Shown piece after piece: positions 35,913 to 42,231 of a DNA stretch of 47,004 bases. The notes beneath the pieces were generated by a model that searched no databases, had not been told where the DNA came from, and was given only the letters and a program-made list of their open reading frames with translations. This stretch comes from Pseudomonadota bacterium (GTDB lineage: Bacteria; Pseudomonadota; Gammaproteobacteria; Burkholderiales; Gallionellaceae): contig JAJXTH010000019.1 of the NCBI GenBank assembly GCA_021783995.1, positions 1 to 47,004 on the forward strand, given 5' to 3'. A program made the position numbers and the translations under genes. The first letter of the stretch is position 1; the number at the start of each line of letters is the position of its first letter.

Positions 35913-36737
35913 CTATTTTCGGTAGACCGGGGTCTGCATCGGCAGGCCATTGCTCATGAAAGTCATGAAATATTCCAGGTCGTTGTATGTTTCGCTGTTC
36001 AGAGCCTCCGGCGCCGCATGCATATTCCTGCCGCACTGCATGAAGCGCTGTTGCAGCGTGGTGATGTCCGACCCGCCCAGAAACACTGGGTAATGCGTCG
36101 CCTGCCCCACCATCATCGAAATGTGTTCATCGTTCAGGATCTTGCCTGCATTGTCTATATGGCAGCCGGCGCAGGATCCCTTTCCGTGTTTCGCGTAATA
36201 GTAAGCCTTGCCCTTCTCATAGGCCGCGAGCGCGCCCTTCCCCTCGACCTTTATATCAACCTTCATGCCATCCGACAGGCTCTTCGCATAGGCAGTCAGA
36301 AGACCCAATCCGGCGCTGCCATAAGGCAGCTCTTTCTCGCCGTTTTTCTCAAGGCACGCATTGATCGCGTTCTCGAAAGTCACGACGCGATTCGCAACCT
36401 CATCGAAATAAGGGTAGTTTCCGGCGACATTCTTCCCGCCGTTCGGGAAGCACGATGCGAATTTCTTGCCGTTTGCAAAGGGCTTTTCCCATGCCTTCTG
36501 CCCTTTCTCAAGATCCATTGAATAGGACGGAAACGACATGAAATCGTCGTACTGGCTTTTCGCCCCGGGGTTCATCGAAAGGGAACCGTATACATAGTTT
36601 TCGAATCTGATGTCGGGAAGGATCTTTTTGTAGTGGGCGAGCAGAGACTCGCGATCCTCCATCGGGCCCGCAAAAGCCGCCAGGCTTGCAGCGAGCAGGC
36701 CCAGCGCGAGTGCAAGTTTTCGCATGACGGTCGGCAT
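35913..36737 (-). CDS. soxA: Cytochrome subunit SoxA
   Basis: SoxA with SoxX links thiosulfate to the SoxY Cys. The 274-residue protein has a signal peptide (ending LAAFA; a second Met at residue 5 is an alternative start), one haem c site CAGCH (189-193) and the active-site Cys235 in QQRFMQCGRNMHAAPE, which carries the persulfide ligand. The place of the second haem of dihaem SoxA is occupied by ASCFPNGGKN and INACL (Cys96 and Cys128), so this is the monohaem type. No soxX is adjacent or elsewhere in the window. It starts one base after the soxZ stop. Confidence 0.95.
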   Translation of the reverse strand: MPTVMRKLALALGLLAASLAAFAGPMEDRESLLAHYKKILPDIRFENYVYGSLSMNPGAKSQYDDFMSFPSYSMDLEKGQKAWEKPFANGKKFASCFPNGGKNVAGNYPYFDEVANRVVTFENAINACLEKNGEKELPYGSAGLGLLTAYAKSLSDGMKVDIKVEGKGALAAYEKGKAYYYAKHGKGSCAGCHIDNAGKILNDEHISMMVGQATHYPVFLGGSDITTLQQRFMQCGRNMHAAPEALNSETYNDLEYFMTFMSNGLPMQTPVYRK

Positions 36738-36738
36738 G

Positions 36739-37056
36739 TCAGGCCGCAGCCGCTATCTCGACTTCGCCGTCATAGTGTGCATCGAGGTTGTCGACCGCGT
36801 GGACCGCGATCTTGTCGCCCGCCTTGGCACCCTTGACCCTGAACTCGAAAAACGGATTCTTGGCAACACCCACGCCCCACTGCGCCTCAAGCACTGGCGT
36901 GCCGTTCAGGGTCGCCGTGACCAGGTTGATGAAATGGGCCGGGATGAACTTGCCGGTGTCCTTGTCCTTGCGCAATCCTGTTTCCATGTCGTGCTGCATC
37001 AGTACCTTGACGGTGGCGACATCGCCATCCATCGTCGCGCGCATTCTCATTGCCAT
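36739..37056 (-). CDS. soxZ: Sulfur carrier complex subunit SoxZ
   Basis: SoxZ forms the SoxYZ heterodimer that carries sulfur intermediates. The start ATG 37056 (MAMRMRATMDGDVATVKVLM) follows AAGGA by seven bases and gives 105 residues, the family length; an in-frame upstream ATG at 37140 overlaps soxY. Motifs: VLMQHDMETGLRKDKDTGK, IPAHFINLV and NPFFEFRVKGAKAGDKI. There is no signal peptide, as usual, since SoxZ is exported with Tat-dependent SoxY. Confidence 0.96.
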   Translation of the reverse strand: MAMRMRATMDGDVATVKVLMQHDMETGLRKDKDTGKFIPAHFINLVTATLNGTPVLEAQWGVGVAKNPFFEFRVKGAKAGDKIAVHAVDNLDAHYDGEVEIAAAA

Positions 37057-37105
37057 GCTGTTGTCCTTTTCGAATGATGTAAATTCTGCAATCGTGCGAG
37101 CACGA

Positions 37106-37564
37106 TCAGCCGCCGCACCCGCCCGCTGTAACTTTGACATCGCGGCTGTTGGTATAGACCTTGCCGTTCGCCTTCACCATGATGCGCACAGGAGCCGTCT
37201 CGGCCATCTTGATGCGCACGGAGATGAAAGGCTCGGCGCCGTTCATGAAATTGAATTCGGCAATCATGGGATTGGGATTCTTGTCGGAAAAGATCGCGAT
37301 CGAGGTGGTGCCTGGAATGTTGCTGGTCGCTTCCACAGGGACCAGCGCGCCGTTTTCCGCGATCTCCGGAACCTTGATCAGGATGTCGTCGCTCGCTGCA
37401 GCACCCTCATAGCCGGAACTCTTCAAGGCCTCATCCAGCTTCTTCGCGGTAAAGGCGGCGCTGTTCCACTCGAGCGCGAATGCCTTGCCGACTTTAAGCA
37501 CCCCTGACAGCATCGCGACTGCGACGGCCGTGCCCTTCAAAAACGTTCTTCTTGCCTGATTCAT
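37106..37564 (-). CDS. soxY: Sulfur carrier protein SoxY
   Basis: SoxY binds sulfur species covalently through a C-terminal Cys on a flexible arm. The 152-residue product has a twin-arginine-like leader (ARRTFLKGTAVAVAM), a beta-sandwich domain, and ends VTAGGCGG, with the swinging-arm Cys150. It starts 50 bases downstream of the anti-sigma gene and leads soxY-soxZ-soxA-soxB. No GGAATA-N16-CGTC element lies in the short gap, so transcription probably comes from the sigma-factor promoter. Confidence 0.96.
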   Translation of the reverse strand: MNQARRTFLKGTAVAVAMLSGVLKVGKAFALEWNSAAFTAKKLDEALKSSGYEGAAASDDILIKVPEIAENGALVPVEATSNIPGTTSIAIFSDKNPNPMIAEFNFMNGAEPFISVRIKMAETAPVRIMVKANGKVYTNSRDVKVTAGGCGG

Positions 37565-37614
37565 TTAATGCCTTTCATGTTGATTTAAACTTTACGCAAT
37601 CGCTGCGCCATGCG

Positions 37615-38343
37615 TCACACCCTGACGTAGTCCCACCCCTGCTGCAGACGCCTGCTGATCTCGTCAAGCGCCGAAGAGGCGATGCGCACATTGGGCAGCA
37701 GCTTCACGACAACGCCTTTCTTCTGCAGCTCGGTAATGCTCTGGTTGCAGCCCACGACATCCAGATTCGGAAATTCCTTCTGCAGCGCGCTGATGCGCTC
37801 CCTGTAGCGCGTCACATCGGAACGCAGAAGATCAAGGCCGCCGCCGTTAGCGATGATCTCTATCTTCAGCTTCTGTTTTGTCTGCCTGTAGCTCTTCAGC
37901 AGATTCTCGGTCTCGTCCAGCGCAGTCTTCAGCCTCAGGGGATTGGCATCGCTGACCTGCACGATGATCTTTCCTGGCTCCTGTCTGATGTCGTTGTTCT
38001 GGATGATCTGGAACAGGCTCAGCACCTTGTGATATTTCGACGCATCATGCTTTTCCGAGACGTTCCAGCCGAACAGGCCTCCAAGCATCAGCAGGAACAG
38101 GGTGGCCGCGAGCGTCTGCACATAGCGCGACCAGTCGCGGCTTTTCGGCAGGCTTTGCACATGGGTGCTCTCATGCTGCTGATAGGTGTGTCTCACCATC
38201 TCCTTCAGCCCGCGCAGCTCGCAGACGCGCATCTTGAGCGCATCATCCTGCTCTATGGAGCTGAAAAGCTCGTTTTTCTCCTCGGGACCGAGCTCATCAT
38301 CGACAAACGAATTCAGCAATTCATCCGAAACAGTATGCATCAT
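37615..38343 (-). CDS. Membrane anti-sigma factor with periplasmic DsrE-type domain
   Basis: The 242-residue protein has a cytosolic N-terminus like anti-sigma domains (SDELLNSFVDDELGPEEKNE, about 6-25, then a helix to 58), one membrane segment (about 74-94, YVQTLAATLFLLMLGGLFGW), and a C-terminal periplasmic domain (about 124-242) of the DsrE type: GKIIVQVSD, LKIEIIANGGGLDLLRSDV, LDVVGCNQSI with conserved Cys199, and GWDYVRV at the end. These blocks match the soluble DsrE protein at 39053. It lacks the HXXXCXXC zinc motif of ZAS anti-sigmas. It overlaps the sigma gene by four bases. I infer a sulfur-responsive anti-sigma factor; no experimental precedent for this exact fusion is known to me. 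Confidence 0.8.
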   Translation of the reverse strand: MMHTVSDELLNSFVDDELGPEEKNELFSSIEQDDALKMRVCELRGLKEMVRHTYQQHESTHVQSLPKSRDWSRYVQTLAATLFLLMLGGLFGWNVSEKHDASKYHKVLSLFQIIQNNDIRQEPGKIIVQVSDANPLRLKTALDETENLLKSYRQTKQKLKIEIIANGGGLDLLRSDVTRYRERISALQKEFPNLDVVGCNQSITELQKKGVVVKLLPNVRIASSALDEISRRLQQGWDYVRV

Positions 38344-38894
38344 ATGACCCTCCTTATCTGCCTTGCCGGCTGTTCAGGAGCAAACTCCTTCAAATGCAAT
38401 TTCAATGACTGGCGCGCGCGGCACAAGCGGCTCATCACGGTCCCGACCGGTATGTCGAGGATGCCCGCGACTTCGACATAGGAAAATTCCTCCAGATCCA
38501 CCAAGGTCAGCACCTGACGCTGGCCGACCGGGAGCCGTGCCACCGCCTCCAGCACGCGAGTTGCGATCTGGGACTGCGCATGATCCCTTTCCGGATCGGC
38601 ATCGTCGACGCAGCAAAAATCCTCCAGCTCGTCTATGTCCTCCATCGCCCTGTTCTGGCGAAAATGATCGCGCCAGCAGTTCGCGAGTATGCTGAACAGC
38701 CAGCCAGTCGTCTTTGCCTCGTCGCGCAACTGGTTCCTGCTCTTCAGCGCCTTGATCAGCGCTTCCTGAACCAGATCGTCGGCAAGCGCGGAATTATGGC
38801 TCCAGGAAAAGGCTACCCGGTAAAGCTTGGGTCGAATCTGCTTCAGCCGTTCCTGGAACGCATCCGCATGGCAGAACAAGGAAAGAATTTTCAT
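38340..38894 (-). CDS. ECF-family RNA polymerase sigma factor
   Basis: The 184-residue protein has sigma region 2 (about 12-80: YRVAFSWSHNSALADDLVQEAL, in two parts, then TTGWLFSILANCWRDHFRQ) and region 4 (about 118-170: VARLPVGQRQVLTLVDLEEF, SYVEVAGILDIPVGTVMSRL). Region 3 is absent, as in ECF sigma factors. The adjacent gene encodes its presumed anti-sigma partner, and a matching promoter element stands before it on the minus strand and, mirrored, before the divergent DsrE genes. The downstream sox genes are likely part of the same transcript. Confidence 0.93.
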   Translation of the reverse strand: MKILSLFCHADAFQERLKQIRPKLYRVAFSWSHNSALADDLVQEALIKALKSRNQLRDEAKTTGWLFSILANCWRDHFRQNRAMEDIDELEDFCCVDDADPERDHAQSQIATRVLEAVARLPVGQRQVLTLVDLEEFSYVEVAGILDIPVGTVMSRLCRARQSLKLHLKEFAPEQPARQIRRVI

Positions 38895-38923
38895 TTTTTA
38901 CCCAACAGTCGAAACTAACGTTT

Positions 38924-38951
38924 AAGACGCATTTGCCGCCCAGAATATTCC
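38924..38951 (-). promoter_or_regulatory. ECF-type promoter of the sigma-factor operon
   Basis: On the minus strand GGAATA (38951-38946), a 16-base spacer and CGTCTT (38929-38924) stand 30 bases before the sigma-factor ATG. GGAA-type -35 and CGTC-type -10 boxes 16-17 bases apart are typical of ECF promoters. The same element with the same spacing faces the other way at 38983-39010. Confidence 0.7.
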
Positions 38952-38982
38952 ATGGCGCGTGAATTATCCAGAAAAAATCCCT

Positions 38983-39010
38983 GGAATAAAACCGGACCGA
39001 CTTGCGTCAT
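38983..39010 (+). promoter_or_regulatory. ECF-type promoter of the divergent DsrE genes
   Basis: GGAATA (38983-38988), a 16-base spacer and CGTCAT (39005-39010) stand 42 bases before the ATG at 39053. Hexamers and spacing match the opposite-strand element at 38951-38924, and the two -35 boxes lie back to back with 31 bases between them. Confidence 0.7.
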
Positions 39011-39052
39011 AATCTGAACGCGCAACTCACAATCCGAAAAGGAAAGCTCAGA

Positions 39053-39475
39053 ATGAGACTTCAAACACTTGCAACAGCACTCCTGCTTTCTTTCGCCGCG
39101 CTGAACGCAGCAGCAGACCCTTCAGCCCCGGAGCACGAAAAGGTGATCCTGCAAGTCAGCGATTCCATCCCGTCAAAATGGAACCTGACGTTGAGCAATG
39201 CAAGCAACCTCCAGGAATTGCTTGGCAAGGACAACGTCGAGATCGAGATCGTGGCCTATGGGCCAGGGATAGACATGCTGAGGATGGAATCCGAGGTGGG
39301 AGACAAGATAGACAAGGCGGTCAGCAGCGGCGTGAAAGTCGTTGCATGCCAGAACACCATGAAGGCCAAAAAGCTGACCAAGGATGACATGCTGGGTTCC
39401 GTAAGCTATGTGCCGGGCGGCGTGCTCGAGATCATGCGCAAGGAAAAGGAAGGCTGGTCCTACGTCCGTCCATAA
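39053..39475 (+). CDS. Exported DsrE-family protein, paralogue of the anti-sigma sensor domain
   Basis: The start ATG 39053 follows AAAAGGAAAG and gives 140 residues with a signal peptide ending LNAAA (about 1-21). The mature protein is a COG1416-type DsrE domain: KVILQVSD, a helix with SNASNLQELLG, VEIEIVAYGPGIDMLR, VKVVACQNTMKAKKL with conserved Cys99, VPGGVLEIMRKEKEGWSYVR. The blocks match the periplasmic half of the anti-sigma factor (VQVSD, IEII-NGGGLDLLR, VGCNQSI, GWDYVRV). I infer a periplasmic sulfur-binding protein that may share the ligand of the sensor. An ECF-type promoter precedes it and a second DsrE gene follows 21 bases on. Confidence 0.85.
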   Translation: MRLQTLATALLLSFAALNAAADPSAPEHEKVILQVSDSIPSKWNLTLSNASNLQELLGKDNVEIEIVAYGPGIDMLRMESEVGDKIDKAVSSGVKVVACQNTMKAKKLTKDDMLGSVSYVPGGVLEIMRKEKEGWSYVRP

Positions 39476-39496
39476 TTTTTAACACAGGAGAAAACG

Positions 39497-39997
39497 ATGA
39501 AAAAATTACCACTCGCGGCTGCCATGCTGGCTGCCGCCCTCACAGCAACAACAGCGTGGGCCGATGCCACCCCGCCACAGATACACGTCGACGTACCCGT
39601 GACGCTCAAGTCAGCAAAGATCGTCTTCAACATGGATCACGCCGCGTTCAACGGCGACATGCCCATAGGCATCAAGCACATGCAACTGGTGGTGCAGCGC
39701 TTCCACAAGATGGGCGCAGAGCTCAGCATGGTAGGTGTATTCCACAGCGATGCCGGATACATGCTGCTGAACGACGAAACCTACAACAAGGTGCGCAAGA
39801 CCAACACCGGCAACCCCTATGCGCCGCTGATCGCGGACCTGATCAAGAACGGCGTGCAGATCGAGGAATGCGCAGTCACGATGCAGGGCAACGGCTGGGG
39901 CAACGAAAACCTGCTGCCCAATGTGAAGGTCGATTCCGGCGCGATTGGCCGCATCGTCCAGTTGGAACAGAACGGCTACATCATGATACAACCCTGA
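39497..39997 (+). CDS. Exported DsrE-family protein
   Basis: ATG 39497 follows CAGGAG by six bases; the product has 166 residues with a signal peptide ending TTAWA. The mature part has KIVFNMDHAAFNGDMPIGIK, HMQLVVQRFHKMGAELSMVG, VFHSDAGYMLLNDETYNKV, LIKNGVQIEECAVTMQ with conserved Cys125, and a closing strand NGYIMIQP. This is a longer DsrE-type branch than the 39053 product. Both lie on one transcript that ends in a strong terminator. The role is not established; sulfur transfer or binding in the periplasm is the family expectation. Confidence 0.82.
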   Translation: MKKLPLAAAMLAAALTATTAWADATPPQIHVDVPVTLKSAKIVFNMDHAAFNGDMPIGIKHMQLVVQRFHKMGAELSMVGVFHSDAGYMLLNDETYNKVRKTNTGNPYAPLIADLIKNGVQIEECAVTMQGNGWGNENLLPNVKVDSGAIGRIVQLEQNGYIMIQP

Positions 39998-40010
39998 TTC
40001 TTCCAGGGTT
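39990..40010 (+). other. Stem-loop over the stop codon of the second DsrE gene
   Basis: AACCCTG (39990-39996) and CAGGGTT (40004-40010) can pair with a 7-base loop; the TGA stop lies in the left arm and loop. It sits directly before the main terminator and may help 3'-end stability. Confidence 0.3.
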
Positions 40011-40013
40011 CGA

Positions 40014-40042
40014 AAAAAAGACCGGCAGAGCCGGTCTTTTTT
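40014..40042. terminator. Bidirectional rho-independent terminator
   Basis: AAAAAAGACCGGC (40014-40026), loop AGA, GCCGGTCTTTTTT (40030-40042). The A- and T-runs allow it to end both the plus-strand DsrE transcript and the minus-strand gene at 40102-40323. Confidence 0.92.
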
Positions 40043-40101
40043 GTGTCGCAGATTCAACAATCCCCAAAATACCAGGCACTGTCGGACTTGCGCCGATCAA
40101 G

Positions 40102-40323
40102 CTAATTCTTTGAGGAAGGCTTTTCCTCGGATTTCTTTTCGGCAGATTTCTTCTCTGCGGATTCCTTTCTGGCTTTCACCTTGGCCGCATGCGCCTTCTT
40201 GGCCGTCTCATGCTTGGCTTCGGCAGCCGGTTTGACATCGGCCTTTACTTCGTCCGCAGCGCTGGCTGCCATAGAAACGGTTGCAAATGCGGCTGCGACA
40301 AATACTGGCAATAACTTGTTCAT
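40102..40323 (-). CDS. Small exported Ala/Lys/Glu-rich protein
   Basis: The function is unknown. ATG 40323 follows a strong GGAGGA ribosome site by six bases. The 73-residue product has a signal peptide (about 1-22, ending AASA), then a highly charged, helical, low-complexity tail: ADEVKADVKPAAEAKHETAK, AHAAKVKARKESAEKKSAEK. It has no Cys. It is probably periplasmic. A 16-bp perfect palindrome lies in its upstream region. Confidence 0.75.
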   Translation of the reverse strand: MNKLLPVFVAAAFATVSMAASAADEVKADVKPAAEAKHETAKKAHAAKVKARKESAEKKSAEKKSEEKPSSKN

Positions 40324-40570
40324 GACTCGTCCTCCATATGTGTTTGAAATTAGCCTGCAAGGCTAGCCTTGCCCGGCACACACATACAAGCAATCACCAT
40401 GCCAGGATATGAAACCCGTGACAAAACAGAAACCTAAGTCATTTCATGCGGGCAGCCAAGGCTGCGACCGTCGCCATTCTGAGACAGTTTCCCAGGTGAA
40501 CATTTCAACATATTGATATTCAAAAGAAATTGATGTCACCGGAAAACGACGCTTGAAGTCGCTGCGGGAA
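40324..40570. other. Intergenic region with palindromes
   Basis: No gene is supported. GCAAGGCTAGCCTTGC (40357-40372) is a perfect 16-bp palindrome upstream of the 73-residue protein gene and could be an operator. GCAGCC-AA-GGCTGC (40452-40465) is a 6-bp stem between that gene and the end of the TlpA gene. A weak CGAC/GTCG hairpin follows the TlpA stop on the minus strand. Confidence 0.4.
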
Positions 40571-41041
40571 TCAATGCGTGAAAAGCGTCGTCGCCTTTCC
40601 CTCGACGGCCTGTTCGATTTGAGCCCGCGTCAGCGGGCCTTCGTGCTTTCCAACCAGTTGGCCGGCGGGTCCATAAAGAAGAGTTGTGGGCAATGCGGCG
40701 ATTCCGCCGAAATCTCCCGCAGTGTCTTCATCTCCCAGCACGACGGGATAATTGATCGAGAGGTTGCCCGCCATATCCGTCACCTCGCGGCTGTTCTTGT
40801 ACATGATCGCAACGCCTATCACGTCTACCTCATGACCGCTCTGAAGCGCAACCAAGTCGGGTATCTCCTGTATGCAGGGCGGGCACCAGGGCGCCCAGAA
40901 ATTGACCAGCACCCACTTTCCGCGCTCCCCAGACAAGGCATGAGTGACGCCCGAAACATCCTTCAACGACCAGCCGTCAGCAAAGACGCTGAAAGACAAC
41001 AGCATCAGCAGCAAACCCGCAAAAATGTTTCGTGATTTCAT
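40571..41041 (-). CDS. TlpA/ResA-type periplasmic thioredoxin
   Basis: The 156-residue protein has a signal peptide (about 1-21, LLMLLSFSVFA), and a thioredoxin fold with VLVNFWAPWCPPCIQEIPDL (active-site Cys53 and Cys56) and cis-Pro118 in AALPTTLLYG. TlpA-type proteins reduce disulfides or persulfides in the periplasm, for example in cytochrome maturation or sulfur oxidation. It lies nine bases after the outer-membrane barrel gene, so they probably work together; sulfur or metal handling is plausible here near the sox cluster, but not shown. Confidence 0.9.
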   Translation of the reverse strand: MKSRNIFAGLLLMLLSFSVFADGWSLKDVSGVTHALSGERGKWVLVNFWAPWCPPCIQEIPDLVALQSGHEVDVIGVAIMYKNSREVTDMAGNLSINYPVVLGDEDTAGDFGGIAALPTTLLYGPAGQLVGKHEGPLTRAQIEQAVEGKATTLFTH

Positions 41042-41050
41042 GGTTCCTCG

Positions 41051-42094
41051 TCAGTCCAAAGCCTGTCGCAGGCCTATCGTCACCGTGTATTGTGGCACAA
41101 GTTGCAGCGAGTTGACGTTCTGGTATACAGGAATCTGCACGAAACCGTATACCGACATGCCGCGCCCCGCCCTCACCGACAAACCCGGCGCAAGATAGGC
41201 GAGCGTGCCGCCGCTGACCGGAATGCCGGTGAACACGTCCACTGGCACGCTGGTGCCCGAATCCGCCTGACGCTTGATGACGTTGAGCTGCAGCATCGGT
41301 GACACTTTGCTTCCGAATGCGGCGGATCGTATGCCGGCATTGAACGAATAGGCATCACCCGGGCGGTAGGTCAGGCCGCCCAGCGCAGGTTCGGTTGCGA
41401 ACGCATGCTGCACGGTCCCCTGCAGAAACCAGCCATAGGTGCTGACTAGCCCCGATGTGAATCCGCCCAGAATGGCATCGGTAGAGCCGGTGCCAAGCTG
41501 CAATCCCGAATCGAGCGCGGAACCTGCGCCCACGCCTCCGTTGAAATAGGTTCCGGTGCCGCCCGTCGGCAGCTTGATTCCGACTATGATGCCGGACGAC
41601 CCGTCCGATGAAAGCCCGGTATAGCTGCCGATGATGCGCACATCGCCCATGCCGCGGTCCGAAGACGTGGTGTAGTTGAAACCCAGCGGCGCATTGGGGC
41701 TGTTGATCACCCCGTCAGTCGAATGCGTGCGGTAAAGATAGGGCACCTGCAGCATGACCCCCCCGGACTCCCCGGTGTAGTTGAGCGAGGCGGTCACCAT
41801 CTGCGTCTGCGTGAGCGTCTCTATCTCCTGCCCGTTCGCATAAAGGCTGGCGATCTGCGCACCGGAGGCCCTGCTTGAGCCGTATATCATCCTGTTCTGG
41901 TTGACATAGGAATACGTCACGTCGGTCGAGAAGCCCTGCTTGGTGCTGATCTCCTGTCCTGCTCCCTGATTTCCCCAGTCGGTGGAAAGCGTGCAACCGC
42001 AAGCCGCACAGGCATGTGCATTGCCGCCCGTGATCAGCGCAGCAAATGCAATTGCGAAAATACTCCCCGGCTTTATGGCGCTTGGCATGTGCAT
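41051..42094 (-). CDS. Outer-membrane beta-barrel protein with N-terminal CXXCXC motif
   Basis: The 347-residue protein has a signal peptide (about 1-26, ending GGNAHA) followed at once by CAACGCTLSTDWGNQG, giving Cys-X2-Cys-X-Cys. The rest is Gly/Ser/Thr-rich with alternating hydrophobic residues (VTASLNYTGESGGVMLQVPY, GDVRIIGSYTGLSSDGSSG, IIVGIKLPTGGTGTYFNGG) and ends VTIGLRQALD, all typical of a barrel of about 12-16 strands. The family is not named with certainty; such proteins are annotated as transporter-like. Adjacency to a TlpA-type thioredoxin hints that the Cys motif is a redox, haem or metal site. Confidence 0.72.
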   Translation of the reverse strand: MHMPSAIKPGSIFAIAFAALITGGNAHACAACGCTLSTDWGNQGAGQEISTKQGFSTDVTYSYVNQNRMIYGSSRASGAQIASLYANGQEIETLTQTQMVTASLNYTGESGGVMLQVPYLYRTHSTDGVINSPNAPLGFNYTTSSDRGMGDVRIIGSYTGLSSDGSSGIIVGIKLPTGGTGTYFNGGVGAGSALDSGLQLGTGSTDAILGGFTSGLVSTYGWFLQGTVQHAFATEPALGGLTYRPGDAYSFNAGIRSAAFGSKVSPMLQLNVIKRQADSGTSVPVDVFTGIPVSGGTLAYLAPGLSVRAGRGMSVYGFVQIPVYQNVNSLQLVPQYTVTIGLRQALD

Positions 42095-42231
42095 CTATCC
42101 AAATGAATTGCTTTTAGCGCATTTTATAGAAACGCGCCGCACAGACCCTGCGGCATATTGTCGCACCCCGATGAAACTTCGAATGAAGCGCCGGATCGGT
42201 TATGCTTGCGGTTTGGCATGCAGGCAAGCTT

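Noticed and set aside
35887-36036. N-terminal extension of soxB to 36036
   Set aside because: It overlaps soxA, lacks a ribosome site and would hide the twin-arginine leader; AGGAG supports the start at 35886.
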